Part shown: positions 42,931 to 52,084 of the stretch, piece after piece
How positions within the stretch are numbered: the stretch's first letter is position 1
Layout: each line of letters starts with the position of its first letter
Assembly: GCA_965232595.1 (NCBI GenBank)
Contig: OZ246983.1
Span: 1,736,001 to 1,800,000, forward strand
Length of the DNA: 64,000 nucleotides
Source of the DNA: SZUA-309 sp965232595
Lineage (GTDB): Bacteria > Pseudomonadota > Gammaproteobacteria > Pseudomonadales > Azotimanducaceae
Direction of reading: 5' to 3'
Made by a program: the position numbers and the translations under genes
Notes under the pieces: model-generated
Databases searched by the model: none
What the model was told of the DNA's origin: nothing
The model's input: the letters and a program-made list of their open reading frames with translations, nothing else

Positions 42931-43539
42931 CTACTGAATGGGTCGGGAGTAGTCCCGCATCTCCGCCTGCACCCGGTCGAGCTCGGTGGCGATGGTGCTG
43001 GCTACGTCGTTGATCACCGCGTCGTCCTCACCAGCCAGGGTCCAGGTGGTCCCGGTCCAGAACCGGCGGGTTTTCCTGCCGTCGACCAGGAAGCCATTCG
43101 CTTCTGCGTAGATGGGTGCGTCGGCCGCGTAGCTGTCTTCTTCAGTGCTCACCGTCGAGTAGTAGGCCATCAGGTCCTGCGGCAGCACCCGGCGCTCGCT
43201 GTCGATGATGCCGCCGCTGCCGTCGGCTTCGACCCGATTGACGATGACGATGGCGGCTACGTCGTGCCGGTTGGCTGCTGCCACCATGTCGGCCACCGAG
43301 GCACGCTTGATCTCAGGCAGGTCGGGGTGGCTCGGTACCGCCCGCAGACCTCGATCGGCGAGCTCGTCGACGAACCGATCCTCGAGGCGCTGGCGGATAT
43401 CGGCCCGGTCCACGTAAGCAATCAGGTAGACGCCGCTGACACGGGTGAGATCGGTGCTGATCACCTGGGTGGCCCCCTGACAGGCGGCAAGGCTCAGGAG
43501 AATGGCTGCGATGAATAGTCGGGCGGCTGCTCTGGGCAT
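42931..43539 (-). CDS. Hypothetical lipoprotein
   Basis: A 202-residue protein with lipobox L-A-A-C (Cys about residue 20). The mature part has a Rossmann-like start (S-G-V-Y-L-I-A-Y-V-D-R-A-D-I-R-Q-R-L-E-D-R-F-V-D-E-L) and V-A-A-I-V-I-V-N-R-V, similar in layout to other small envelope lipoproteins that bind partner proteins. I do not recognise a named family. It converges with the binding-protein gene. Confidence 0.75.
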   Translation of the reverse strand: MPRAAARLFIAAILLSLAACQGATQVISTDLTRVSGVYLIAYVDRADIRQRLEDRFVDELADRGLRAVPSHPDLPEIKRASVADMVAAANRHDVAAIVIVNRVEADGSGGIIDSERRVLPQDLMAYYSTVSTEEDSYAADAPIYAEANGFLVDGRKTRRFWTGTTWTLAGEDDAVINDVASTIATELDRVQAEMRDYSRPIQ

Positions 43540-43572
43540 GCGCCAAGAATACCTGGGCCCGGAAAGGAAGGC

Positions 43573-43830
43573 TCAGTCTTTGTCGACCAGCGAGAAGTTG
43601 GCGAAGTCCGGATCCTGAAGGCTGCCTTTTTCGGCCGGGTTGCCGTCGTGGGCATCGTCGAAGAAGGCCATTTCGTCCACGTAGCGCTGCAGGTCGACTT
43701 CCGCCGCCTGCCGGGTCGGGAAAGGACCGTGGTCGTCCTCCCGGGTCTGATAGAACCACTTACCGTTCTGGCAGAACACACGGTCCCTGGAACGGAAGAA
43801 GGTCGAGTCATTGGAATCTGACTTGCGCAT
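43573..43830 (-). CDS. DUF6316 family protein
   Basis: An 85-residue cytoplasmic protein with the DUF6316 pattern: F-F-R-S-R-D-R-V-F-C-Q-N-G-K-W-F-Y-Q-T-R-E, then G-P-F-P-T-R-Q-A-A-E-V-D-L-Q-R-Y-V. The small domain resembles the WxxxxREG/GPF-type domains that occur mostly in marine gammaproteobacteria. The ATG at 43830 matches the family start; the frame continues to 43854. Function unknown. Confidence 0.85.
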   Translation of the reverse strand: MRKSDSNDSTFFRSRDRVFCQNGKWFYQTREDDHGPFPTRQAAEVDLQRYVDEMAFFDDAHDGNPAEKGSLQDPDFANFSLVDKD

Positions 43831-44046
43831 GAGGGCAATTATGGCGGCGTGCACCAGAATGCGTCGTGCGCCGGGTCACAAAGGCGGCGGTTGCCAACAT
43901 GCTCAGCCAGAGCAGCGTTTTCGGGTTAGGAGTCACTTCGTTCAGGACGTTCGGCGGGTCCTCTGACGAGCGGGTTGCGCCGCCAGTTTCCATCGAAAGG
44001 AAATTGGTGTTGAATCCGTCGCTACATCGCATTTTGGGGAAAAGAC

Positions 44047-45231
44047 ATGGCTGAAGCCCAACTGGACGAGTTCCGGCAGGAAACGCGCGCCTGGCTGGAA
44101 GAAAACTGCCCGCCTGGCGCTCGCGGCCCGGGGCCGATCTCGAACGGCTCGTCGAAGATCGTCATTGAAGATGCGGATACGCGGCTCTGGCTCGAGCGCA
44201 TGGTGGAAAAGGGCTGGACGGTGCCTAACTGGCCGAAGGAGTACGGCGGCGGCGGCCTGTCCAAGGAAGAGTACGTGATCCTCCTGCAGGAGATGGGGCG
44301 GATCGGCGCCCGGCCGGCGTTGTCGAGCTTCGGCACCTCCATGATCGGCCCGACCCTGCTCGAGATGGGCACGGAAGAGCAGAAAGCCCGGCACCTGCCG
44401 CGAATTGCCCGAGCGGAAGTGGAGTGGTGTCAGGGTTACAGCGAGCCGGGCTCCGGCAGCGACCTGGCGAGCCTGCGCACCAGGGCGGAAGACGCCGGCG
44501 ACCACTACGTGATCAACGGCCAGAAGATCTGGACCTCCGGCGCCCACCACTCGGACTGGATGTTCATTCTGGTGCGCACGGATCCGGACGCGCCCAAGCA
44601 CGAGGGCATCAGCTTCATGCTGCTGCCGATGGATCAGAACGGGGTGACGGTGAAGCCGATCCGCCTGATCAGCGGTGACTCGCCGTTCAACGAGACTTTC
44701 TTCGATGACGCGATCGCCAAGAAGGACGACCTGGTTGGCGAGCTGAACAAAGGCTGGACCGTCGGCAAGCGGCTGCTGCAGCACGAGCGGTCCGGCATGG
44801 AGTCCCTGGTCTCCGGCAGCTCCGATGCGGACTCGAGCTCGCTGGTCGCGGAAGCCAGACGGCGGCTTGGCGAGGTGGACGGCCGCATCGACGATGATGG
44901 CTACCGCAACGAGGTGCTGGCCTACGAGATGAACAATCAGGTTTTCCGGGTGGCGCAGAAACGGGCGGTGGAGGAATCCGACGGCGGCACGCCCGGGCCG
45001 GTCACCTCCATCTTCAAGGTTTACGGCTCAGAGCTGCAGCAGGATTACTACGACCTGCTGATCCGCATGCGCGGCAGCAGCGGTGCGGTTGCCGATCCGG
45101 AGGCCTTCTCCGGCAAGGAGCTGGAGACAGTGCGGAACTGGCTCTACTACCGGGCCGGCTCGATCTACTCGGGCAGCAACGAGATTCAGCGCAACATCAT
45201 CGCCAAGCGGGTGCTGGGGCTGCCCGATTAG
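44047..45231 (+). CDS. Acyl-CoA dehydrogenase
   Basis: A 394-residue FAD-dependent acyl-CoA dehydrogenase. The signature W-C-Q-G-Y-S-E-P-G-S-G-S-D-L-A-S-L holds FAD-binding residues, followed by V-I-N-G-Q-K-I-W-T-S-G-A-H-H-S-D-W, and the C-terminal Y-S-G-S-N-E-I-Q-R-N-I-I-A-K-R-V-L-G. It oxidises an acyl-CoA at the alpha-beta position and passes electrons to ETF; the subgroup (FadE17/18-like, also found in sterol side-chain breakdown) cannot be fixed. The 216-base region upstream (43831-44046) contains no convincing promoter and only a doubtful minus-strand frame. Confidence 0.93.
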   Translation: MAEAQLDEFRQETRAWLEENCPPGARGPGPISNGSSKIVIEDADTRLWLERMVEKGWTVPNWPKEYGGGGLSKEEYVILLQEMGRIGARPALSSFGTSMIGPTLLEMGTEEQKARHLPRIARAEVEWCQGYSEPGSGSDLASLRTRAEDAGDHYVINGQKIWTSGAHHSDWMFILVRTDPDAPKHEGISFMLLPMDQNGVTVKPIRLISGDSPFNETFFDDAIAKKDDLVGELNKGWTVGKRLLQHERSGMESLVSGSSDADSSSLVAEARRRLGEVDGRIDDDGYRNEVLAYEMNNQVFRVAQKRAVEESDGGTPGPVTSIFKVYGSELQQDYYDLLIRMRGSSGAVADPEAFSGKELETVRNWLYYRAGSIYSGSNEIQRNIIAKRVLGLPD

Positions 45232-45267
45232 GCAGCCGAACGGCCCGGGGCGCAGCGGAGCGCTCAG

Positions 45268-47616
45268 TTGATCAAGCGGGAGCTCAGGCTCGCCGTCGTG
45301 ATCTACGGCGGCGCTTCGCTTGCCGTCTACATGCATGGCGTCACCAAGGAGCTCCTGAAGCTGGTGCGGGCCTCGAAGGTGCTGCACGAGATGGGCCGGG
45401 CACGGGCGGGCACGGCTCAGTTCTCCGACGGCGCCGATCACCGCGAGCACGACACGGAAGCCGTTTACTTCGAGCTGCTGAAAAAGGTCAACGAGCGTCA
45501 GCACTTTCGGGTGGTGGTGGATGTGATCGCAGGCGCGTCGGCCGGCGCGATCAACGGCGTGATGCTCGGCAAGGCGCTGGTAGACGACGGCAAGCTCGAC
45601 GTGCAGACGCCTCTCTGGCTCAACGACGCGGACGTCGAGTACCTGAGCAACCCGCGGCCGCGCTTTCAGAAGTGGTATCTCTACCCGCTGCTGCGGGCCC
45701 TGGCGCACTGGCTGCCGAAAGAGATCGGCACCACGCCGGAAACCCGGGAGAAGCTCGCCAGCTTCGTGCGCTCTTCCTGGTTCGAGCCGCCGTTCTCAGG
45801 GAAGCGCCTGTGCACCCACTTCTTCAACGCGCTGGAAGCCATGATGGCGAGCCGTCGGCCTGGTTCCAGCCTGCTTCCTGACGGCCAGCGGCTGGACGTT
45901 TACGCCAGCGTCACCGACCTCACCGGCTACCCGAACCGGCTGCGCCTGAACGAGGCGCTGGTCGCCACGGATCGGGCCCACTCCGCCTACTGCCAGCTCA
46001 CCCATCAGGGCGACGGTGACTGCGACTTTGACGACGGCAACCTGCCGGCGCTGGTCTGGGCCGCCCGCTCGAGCTCTTCCTTTGCCGGCGCGTTTCCGCC
46101 GTTTGAGCACAGCGAGCTCACCTCGCTGTTGGCCGAGCGCGGCCAGGAGTGGCCGGGCGCGGAGCGTTTCCTCAACGAAAGCCTGCTGGTGGAGCACGAC
46201 GTGCCCGCCCGGGCCAGATTTGATCCGCGGCAGCGGCTGTACGTGGATGGCGGCATCGTCAATAACAAGCCGTTCGACGCGGCCATGGCGGCACTGTCGC
46301 AGCGGCCGGCGGATCGGCACGTGGATCGCTTTGTGGTCTACGTGGAGCCGGATCCCAAGGTGGAGCCGCCGGAGAACCCGAGCCAGAGCATCGGCTACCT
46401 CGGCACCATCCACGCGGCGCTCTCCACCATCCCGCGCAACCAGCCCATCCTGGAAGAACTTGAGGAGATCGTCGATCAGGACCGCCGGGTGCAGATAAAC
46501 AGGCGCCTGGTGGAAGCAGAGCAGCCGCACGTGGTGGAGAAGGTCCGGTCGCTGCTTGCGCGACAGGGTGGGCAGGCGGTCACCGCTGAGCTGATCGAGT
46601 ACCTGCGGGAGTCGATGACGGAAGACGCAGGGGTAGATATGGGTGCGGCCTACACCGGCTACCTGCGCCGTCGGGTCTGGCGGCTGACCGAGGCGCTGAT
46701 GGAAGAGTGGGTCGTGCTGGCGCAGGAACCCAATCGCCAGCAGACTCGCCGCGATATGCTGGCCTCCATCGAGAGCTGGTGGCGGGTGGACGATCCGGCT
46801 CAGCGCGCCAACCTGGAGCACGACTTCCTCGACCGCTTCGACGTCACCTACCGGATTCGCCGTCTGCAGTTTGTGATCCGGCGGCTGAATCAGCATGGCG
46901 AGGAGATGCTCACCGATGCGGCGCGGGATGCGATCGACGAGTTCAAACCCGTGGCCTACGATTCGCTGAACGCGCTCTACGAAGCGCGGCGGGCGCTGTC
47001 CGGCTCCAACCTGTTCGACGACGCGCTGATCGAGCAGCTTTACCTGGCGGCGCAGACCCTGCCGCTGCCGCGGGACGAAGCAGGCGCGCTGCTCAGGTCC
47101 CTGTCCGGGGCCCTGGATCTGAAGACCAGCGACCGAGCCCTCGATCGCGCGTTCGAACGGTTCCTGACCCAGCTGGCAGCGGACCCGCTGCACGATGCTT
47201 TTCTCGCCGACTACGTGGGCTTCCCTGTTTACGACGTGCTGCTCTACCTGCCCGGCACCATGGAGCTGGGCCCCGACCCGTTGACCCGGGTGCAGGTGGA
47301 GCGGATCAGCCCGCAGGACTCGCCGTCACTGCTGGAAGCCTTCAGCGGCCTCAAGAGCAGGAACCTGATGGGTTTTCTCGGCTTCTTCAACCGCGCTTAC
47401 CGGGAGCACGACTACCTCTGGGGTCGCCTGAACGGCGCCGATCGCCTGGTCGACATGGTGGCCGGCGTGGCCCCCGAAGCCTTTGCGTCGGGAGAGGTGG
47501 AGGCGCTGAAGGGGCGCCTGTTCCGGTCGATCGTCGCCCGGGAAAGACGGCGCCTCTACCGATGCGATCAGGAGCTGTCGTCGCTGGAGGCTCGCTTCTC
47601 CGAATCCGGATCGTAG
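45268..47616 (+). CDS. Patatin-like lipid hydrolase, large (DUF3376 type)
   Basis: A 782-residue patatin-like protein of the patatin-related TIGR03607 type. The oxyanion segment is V-I-Y-G-G-A-S-L-A-V-Y-M-H-G, the nucleophile elbow G-A-S-A-G (S91) and the Asp of the dyad V-D-G-G (D327). The remaining C-terminal half (about 400-782) is helical DUF3376-like. It probably hydrolyses phospholipids or acyl lipids; no signal peptide is seen. The start is TTG 45268 with GGAG 7 bases upstream. The last 49 bases overlap the convergent peptidase gene. It follows the acyl-CoA dehydrogenase by 36 bases. Confidence 0.9.
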   Translation: MIKRELRLAVVIYGGASLAVYMHGVTKELLKLVRASKVLHEMGRARAGTAQFSDGADHREHDTEAVYFELLKKVNERQHFRVVVDVIAGASAGAINGVMLGKALVDDGKLDVQTPLWLNDADVEYLSNPRPRFQKWYLYPLLRALAHWLPKEIGTTPETREKLASFVRSSWFEPPFSGKRLCTHFFNALEAMMASRRPGSSLLPDGQRLDVYASVTDLTGYPNRLRLNEALVATDRAHSAYCQLTHQGDGDCDFDDGNLPALVWAARSSSSFAGAFPPFEHSELTSLLAERGQEWPGAERFLNESLLVEHDVPARARFDPRQRLYVDGGIVNNKPFDAAMAALSQRPADRHVDRFVVYVEPDPKVEPPENPSQSIGYLGTIHAALSTIPRNQPILEELEEIVDQDRRVQINRRLVEAEQPHVVEKVRSLLARQGGQAVTAELIEYLRESMTEDAGVDMGAAYTGYLRRRVWRLTEALMEEWVVLAQEPNRQQTRRDMLASIESWWRVDDPAQRANLEHDFLDRFDVTYRIRRLQFVIRRLNQHGEEMLTDAARDAIDEFKPVAYDSLNALYEARRALSGSNLFDDALIEQLYLAAQTLPLPRDEAGALLRSLSGALDLKTSDRALDRAFERFLTQLAADPLHDAFLADYVGFPVYDVLLYLPGTMELGPDPLTRVQVERISPQDSPSLLEAFSGLKSRNLMGFLGFFNRAYREHDYLWGRLNGADRLVDMVAGVAPEAFASGEVEALKGRLFRSIVARERRRLYRCDQELSSLEARFSESGS

Positions 47617-49664
47617 CGCTCGAACCAGGCCAGCACGTGCCCGACCTTGCTGATCAGATGGCTCGGTCGAGCGGCGATGCCGTGCGAAGCTTCCGGCACC
47701 CGCACCAGCGCGGTGTCCACCTTCAGAGCCTTCAGCGCCTGATAGAACTGCTCTGATTCGGAGATCGGCGTGCGCAGATCGTCCTCACCGGTGAGCAGCA
47801 TGGTTGGCGTGCTGACGTTGTCGACGAAGTGCAGCGGCGAGCGGGCGAGGTAGGCCTCCGGATCCTCCCAGGGCGGGTTGGCGAACCAGTAGCGGCGGAA
47901 GAACTCGGCCATGTCGGCGGTCAGCACCATGGAGTACCAGTTGATCACCGGCTTGGCACTCACCGCAGCGCTGAACCGGTCCGTGTGCGCAACGATCCAG
48001 GCCGTGAGGATGCCGCCGCCGCTGCCGCCGGTGACGAACAGGCGCTCCTCGTCGGCGAACCCTTCCTCGATGGCGTAGTCCACCGCCGACATCAGATCGT
48101 CGAAGTCGCCGCCGGGATAGGCGTGGTGAATGAGGTTGGCGAACTCGGCGCCGTAGCTCGTTGAGCCGCGCGGATTCACGTAGACGACCACATAGCCGGC
48201 AGCGGCGTATAGCTGCACCTCGCTGGAGAAGTGGGGCCCGTAGGCGGCGAACGGACCACCGTGGATCTCCAGGATCATCGGGTAGGCGGTGCCAGGCTCG
48301 TAGCCCGGCGGGGTGGCGATCCAGGCCTCGATCTCCCGTCCATCCAGGCTGGATGAAAAGCGCACGGTTTTTACCTCCGCCAGATCACGATGCGCGAGCA
48401 GATCGTCGTTCAGTGCGGTCAGCGTCTGGACTTTCCGGTTACTAATAGCGGCGATCTCCGCCGGCCGATCTGCAGCCGAACGCGTGTAGGCGATGGTGTT
48501 GCCGGCGGCGTGGAAAGCGCCACCGGTGTAGGGGCGGGTCATGGCGGTGCCGCCGAGATCTTCGGCGAGCACCTGCAGGCGACCGTTGCGCTCCACCCGG
48601 GCGAGCACGCCGCGCCCGTAGTCGTCGTACTGCACGAAGATCGAGCGGCCATCACGGGACCAGACCGGGCGGCTGACACTGCGATCGAGCTCTTCCGTGA
48701 GCGCTCTTGTTTCCCCCGAGGCCAGATCGCGCAGGTAGAGAACGGCGTTCTCGCTGCCACGATGGGCATCGTCCCAGCCGGTCCAGGCGAGCTGGCGGCC
48801 ATCCGGGGAGACCACGGGCTGGGTGTCCGGGCCGTAGCGCTCGGTCAGGCGCCGAGGGCTGCCGCCGGCGATCGGGAACTCGTACAGATCCGTGTCCAGA
48901 GACTCGTAGGCCCAGTCAGGTCTCCGATTGGCGCTGACGATCATGGACTCACCGTCGGTCATCCAGGAGAAGGCGCCGTGATTGAACTCGCCGCTGGTGA
49001 TCTTCCGCGCTGAGCCGCCGTCGGCTGGCACCAGGTAGATGTGGTTGAAGCCGGGCCGCAGGTAGCCGACCCCGTCGGCCCGGTAGCGAACCTCCTCGTA
49101 AACCTTGAATCCGGGTGCCCACTTCGCGCCTTCCGGCGCCTTCGGTGCTTTCGCCATGGGCTCGGGCTGCGCCGGCTCGAACATGCGGAAGGCGATCTGG
49201 CTGCCGTCCGGCGAGAACTGCAGCGCAGCCGGTCGCTCCGGCAACTGGGTGATGCGTGCGGTCCGGTTGTCCGCCAGCCAATGCACGTGGATCTCTGCCT
49301 CCCGGCCGCGCCCGGCAATGAAGGCGATGCGGCTGCCGTCCGGAGAGAAGACCGCACCGCTGCCGGGGCCATCGATCATCGGGCGGTGATTGCCGCCGTC
49401 CGCATCAACGAGCCAGATCCGGCTGGTCTGACGATCGCTCATCACGTCATAGCCGCGCCGGACGTAGGCGATGGTCCGGCCGTCCGGTGAGACCTGCGGC
49501 GCGCTGGCCCACTCCAGCTCGAAGACGTCCATGGCGGTGAGTGGCTGCAGATCGTCGGCAGCTGCCGGCTGGCCGAGCAACAGGCCAGCCATCAGGCAGA
49601 ACGTTGTGCCGAGCAGGGACTTAACCTGCCTGCTCGCCGCTGTTGGGGCAGCTTTGCTGATCAT
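47568..49664 (-). CDS. S9-family prolyl-oligopeptidase-like peptidase, exported
   Basis: A 698-residue serine peptidase. A signal peptide ends near Q-P-A-A-A-D (residue 37); a WD40-like propeller (about 55-420) is followed by an alpha/beta hydrolase with F-V-T-G-G-S-G-G-G-I-L (nucleophile Ser), and H in P-E-A-S-H-G. It resembles periplasmic acylaminoacyl/dipeptidyl peptidases (DPP-like) that cut short peptides. The frame remains open far upstream to 51128, but the start at 49664, with GGAGGAGG at 7-base spacing and a proper signal, is clear. It is divergent from the threonine-synthase-like gene. Confidence 0.92.
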   Translation of the reverse strand: MISKAAPTAASRQVKSLLGTTFCLMAGLLLGQPAAADDLQPLTAMDVFELEWASAPQVSPDGRTIAYVRRGYDVMSDRQTSRIWLVDADGGNHRPMIDGPGSGAVFSPDGSRIAFIAGRGREAEIHVHWLADNRTARITQLPERPAALQFSPDGSQIAFRMFEPAQPEPMAKAPKAPEGAKWAPGFKVYEEVRYRADGVGYLRPGFNHIYLVPADGGSARKITSGEFNHGAFSWMTDGESMIVSANRRPDWAYESLDTDLYEFPIAGGSPRRLTERYGPDTQPVVSPDGRQLAWTGWDDAHRGSENAVLYLRDLASGETRALTEELDRSVSRPVWSRDGRSIFVQYDDYGRGVLARVERNGRLQVLAEDLGGTAMTRPYTGGAFHAAGNTIAYTRSAADRPAEIAAISNRKVQTLTALNDDLLAHRDLAEVKTVRFSSSLDGREIEAWIATPPGYEPGTAYPMILEIHGGPFAAYGPHFSSEVQLYAAAGYVVVYVNPRGSTSYGAEFANLIHHAYPGGDFDDLMSAVDYAIEEGFADEERLFVTGGSGGGILTAWIVAHTDRFSAAVSAKPVINWYSMVLTADMAEFFRRYWFANPPWEDPEAYLARSPLHFVDNVSTPTMLLTGEDDLRTPISESEQFYQALKALKVDTALVRVPEASHGIAARPSHLISKVGHVLAWFERYDPDSEKRASSDDSS

Positions 49665-49733
49665 CCCGTGTCCTCCTCCGTATCCCTGGCGCAGTTGATA
49701 ACATGCCGGGACCTGACAGCCAACGGCCCTGCC

Positions 49734-50930
49734 ATGAATCCGTTCGTTACCCACCTGGAGTGCTCGCTGACCGGCAAAACCTACCCGCCGGGCGAGGTTT
49801 ACGGCCTGTCGGAGGCCGGCAGGCCGCTGCTGGTGCGCTACGACCTGGATGCCGTGCGCGGCAACGCGCGGTTTTCCGAGATGCTCGCCAGGTCCGGCGG
49901 CTTCTGGCAGTTCGAAGAGCTGCTGCCCATGGCGGGCACGCGCCTCGATCTGGGCGAGATGCTGACGCCGATCATTGCGCTGGATGCCCTGCACGGTTCG
50001 GGTCAGCTGCTGATGAAGGACGAAGGCCGTTTGCCGACCGGCTCGTTCAAGGCCCGAGGTTTGGGGGTGGCGGTAGCCATGGCCAGGGAGCTCGGCCTCG
50101 ATCACCTCGCCATGCCCACCAACGGCAACGCCGGTGCCGCGCTCGCCGCCTACTGCGCCCGTGCCGGGATCAGAGCCACGGTGTTCTGCCCCGCGGACAC
50201 GCCGGAGATCAACATCCGGGAAACGGCGATGCTGGGCGCAGAAGTCTTCCGGGTGGATGGCCTGATTAACGATTGCGGGCGAATCGTCGGCGAGCTGGCC
50301 GCGGAACGAGGCTGGTTCGATCTTTCGACGTTGAAGGAGCCTTATCGGATAGAGGGCAAGAAGACCATGGGCCTGGAGCTGGCGGCCCAACTCGATGGCG
50401 AGCTGCCGGACGCCATCTTCTACCCCACCGGCGGCGGCACCGGCCTGATCGGCATGTGGAAGGCCTTCCACGAGCTGATGGCGCTTGGCTGGCTGAAAGG
50501 TCAGAGCAGCCCTGGCGAGCCGGTGCGGATGCCGAAGATGTTTGCGATTCAGGCGGAAGGTTGCGCGCCGATCGTGAGGGCCTTTGACCAGGGCGAGGAG
50601 CACGCGCCGGTGTGGGAGAACGCGCAGACGGTGGCAGCGGGTATTCGGGTGCCGGTGGCGGTGGGCGATTTCCTCATCCTTCGGGCAGTGCGCGAATCCG
50701 GCGGTGCCGCCCTGGCGGTAAGCGACGAGGCCATCCTTGCGGCCAGACGAGAGATTGCGGTGGGCACCGGCAACCTGATCTGTCCGGAGGGGGCGGCGAC
50801 CTATGCCGGCTGGCAGCGGGCGCTGGCCGAGGGGATGGTCGCGCCCGACGAGCGGGTGGTGCTGTTCAATTGCGCGACCGGCCTCATCTATCCTCTGGAA
50901 GATGCTTCCAGAGCCTGGTCGCCGGGCTGA
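49734..50930 (+). CDS. Threonine-synthase-like PLP enzyme
   Basis: A 398-residue fold-type II PLP enzyme. An N-terminal L-E-C-S-L-T-G-K-T-Y-P segment resembles the start of plant-type threonine synthases; K in G-S-F-K-A-R-G should hold PLP; T-N-G-N-A-G-A-A-L-A-A-Y and the glycine loop P-T-G-G-G-T-G-L-I-G bind the cofactor phosphate. It probably makes threonine or acts as a related ammonia-lyase (diaminopropionate or serine/threonine lyase subgroup). ATG 49734 is chosen over 49668 because it begins at the family N-terminus. Followed after 10 bases by ogt. Confidence 0.9.
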   Translation: MNPFVTHLECSLTGKTYPPGEVYGLSEAGRPLLVRYDLDAVRGNARFSEMLARSGGFWQFEELLPMAGTRLDLGEMLTPIIALDALHGSGQLLMKDEGRLPTGSFKARGLGVAVAMARELGLDHLAMPTNGNAGAALAAYCARAGIRATVFCPADTPEINIRETAMLGAEVFRVDGLINDCGRIVGELAAERGWFDLSTLKEPYRIEGKKTMGLELAAQLDGELPDAIFYPTGGGTGLIGMWKAFHELMALGWLKGQSSPGEPVRMPKMFAIQAEGCAPIVRAFDQGEEHAPVWENAQTVAAGIRVPVAVGDFLILRAVRESGGAALAVSDEAILAARREIAVGTGNLICPEGAATYAGWQRALAEGMVAPDERVVLFNCATGLIYPLEDASRAWSPG

Positions 50931-50940
50931 GCTGCCCACG

Positions 50941-51483
50941 ATGGCTAAGTTCACGCTCTTTCCCACCCCGATCGGCGACTGCGGCATTGCCTGGTCCGGC
51001 GACCAAGTTGTGGCAACGCATCTTCCGGAACAGACCGCCGGCGCTACCGCCGCCCGCCTGGCCGCGCGGGCCGGGGCCGAAGAAGCGGAGCCGCCGTCGC
51101 ACATCCGCTGCGCCATCGGCGAGATCACCGCCCTGCTCGAGGGCGGCAGAACCGACCTTCAGCACATAAGCTGCGATTTCAGCCGGCTCGATCGGTTTGC
51201 GGTTCAGGTTTACCGCGCAACCCGGGCCATCCCACCCGGAGAAACGCTGACCTACGGCGACGTCGCGCTGCAGCTGGGAGAGAAACGGCTGGCACAGAGA
51301 ATCGGTCGCGCCCTCGGTCAGAACCCGCTGCCCATCATCGTGCCCTGCCACCGCGTTTTAGGTGCCAACGGCAAGCTGACGGGTTTCTCGGCTTACGGCG
51401 GTGTCCAGACCAAGCTGCGGATGCTGGAGATCGAAGGGGCGATCATTGGCAACCAGCCGGGTTTGTTCGATCACATCCCTTAG
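50941..51483 (+). CDS. ogt: Methylated-DNA--protein-cysteine methyltransferase
   Basis: A 180-residue O6-alkylguanine-DNA alkyltransferase, which repairs alkylated guanine by suicide transfer. The active site is I-V-P-C-H-R-V-L (C136), preceded by the helix-turn-helix region with G-E-K-R-L-A-Q-R-I-G-R-A-L-G-Q-N-P and followed by S-A-Y-G-G-V-Q-T-K-L-R-M-L. The N-terminal domain is short. The frame is open upstream to 50803, but the ATG at 50941 starts the family domain. In tandem with the threonine-synthase-like gene. Confidence 0.93.
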   Translation: MAKFTLFPTPIGDCGIAWSGDQVVATHLPEQTAGATAARLAARAGAEEAEPPSHIRCAIGEITALLEGGRTDLQHISCDFSRLDRFAVQVYRATRAIPPGETLTYGDVALQLGEKRLAQRIGRALGQNPLPIIVPCHRVLGANGKLTGFSAYGGVQTKLRMLEIEGAIIGNQPGLFDHIP

Positions 51484-51498
51484 CCGGGTGATGCCGGG

Positions 51499-52083
51499 TC
51501 AACGAGTTCTGGATCGGCGCACCGTTCGGGTCACCACCCACTTGTGCTTGCCGATCTGCCTGTCGGCTTTGAACCCCTGGCGCTCGAAGGTGGAGAGGGC
51601 GCCGTTGAAGAGAAACGCCGGCGATGCCTTGCGCCCTTCGGTGTTTTCCGGGTAGCCCTCGATGCGACCGCCGCCCAGCGATCGGATCTGCTCGTTCGCG
51701 CCCTGCAGAGCGGCTGAGGCGACGCCGGCGCCACGATGACCCTTGCCGACGAAGAAGCAGGTGATCCGCCAGTCCGGAAGTGCTGAGTCGGTTGCCAGGT
51801 AGGCGCGCTGGTTGTGGATGCGCGGCAGCTCTTCCGGCGATCCGAACTGACACCAGCCGACGCAGTCGGCGCCGTCGAACACCAGCGCAGCGTGGGCCCG
51901 TCCTTCGCGAACGAGGCAGGCTTTCGCCTCCCGCTTTGCTGCCGGCGAGTCGTCCGGGCAGGCCTCGGGCCCGTGGTACCACATGCACCAGCAGCCGCCC
52001 CAGACGCCGTTGTTTGCCTCCGCCAGGCGCTCGAACTCCGGCCAGGTGCTGGCATCCAGCGCCCTGGTTTCGTAGCGGGTCAC
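51499..52083 (-). CDS. GNAT-family N-acetyltransferase
   Basis: A 194-residue acetyltransferase of the GNAT fold. A-C-L-V-R-E-G-R-A-H-A-A-L-V-F-D-G-A-D-C-V-G-W-C-Q-F-G is the central strand region, followed by I-T-C-F-F-V-G-K-G-H-R-G-A-G-V-A-S-A-A-L, the acetyl-CoA pyrophosphate loop (R/Q-x-x-G-x-G/A). The N-terminal part (W-G-G-C-W-C-M-W-Y-H) matches an uncharacterised GNAT subgroup. Acceptor unknown. It follows the amidohydrolase gene by one base. Confidence 0.88.
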   Translation of the reverse strand: MTRYETRALDASTWPEFERLAEANNGVWGGCWCMWYHGPEACPDDSPAAKREAKACLVREGRAHAALVFDGADCVGWCQFGSPEELPRIHNQRAYLATDSALPDWRITCFFVGKGHRGAGVASAALQGANEQIRSLGGGRIEGYPENTEGRKASPAFLFNGALSTFERQGFKADRQIGKHKWVVTRTVRRSRTR

Positions 52084-52084
52084 C

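Noticed and set aside
43808..44032. Minus-strand 74-codon frame with one hydrophobic segment (T-L-L-W-L-S-M-L-A-T-A-A-F-V).
   Set aside because: No ribosome site at either Met, it overlaps the start of the DUF6316 gene and occupies the region that must hold the acyl-CoA dehydrogenase promoter. It superficially resembles a sorting-signal tail, but support is too weak.
45796..47193. 465-codon minus-strand frame inside the patatin gene.
   Set aside because: Shadow frame; the plus strand carries the clear catalytic motifs.
47568..51128. A single 1186-codon minus-strand gene.
   Set aside because: Only 47568-49664 is peptidase, with its own ribosome site and signal peptide; the upstream part is antisense to the threonine-synthase-like and ogt genes.
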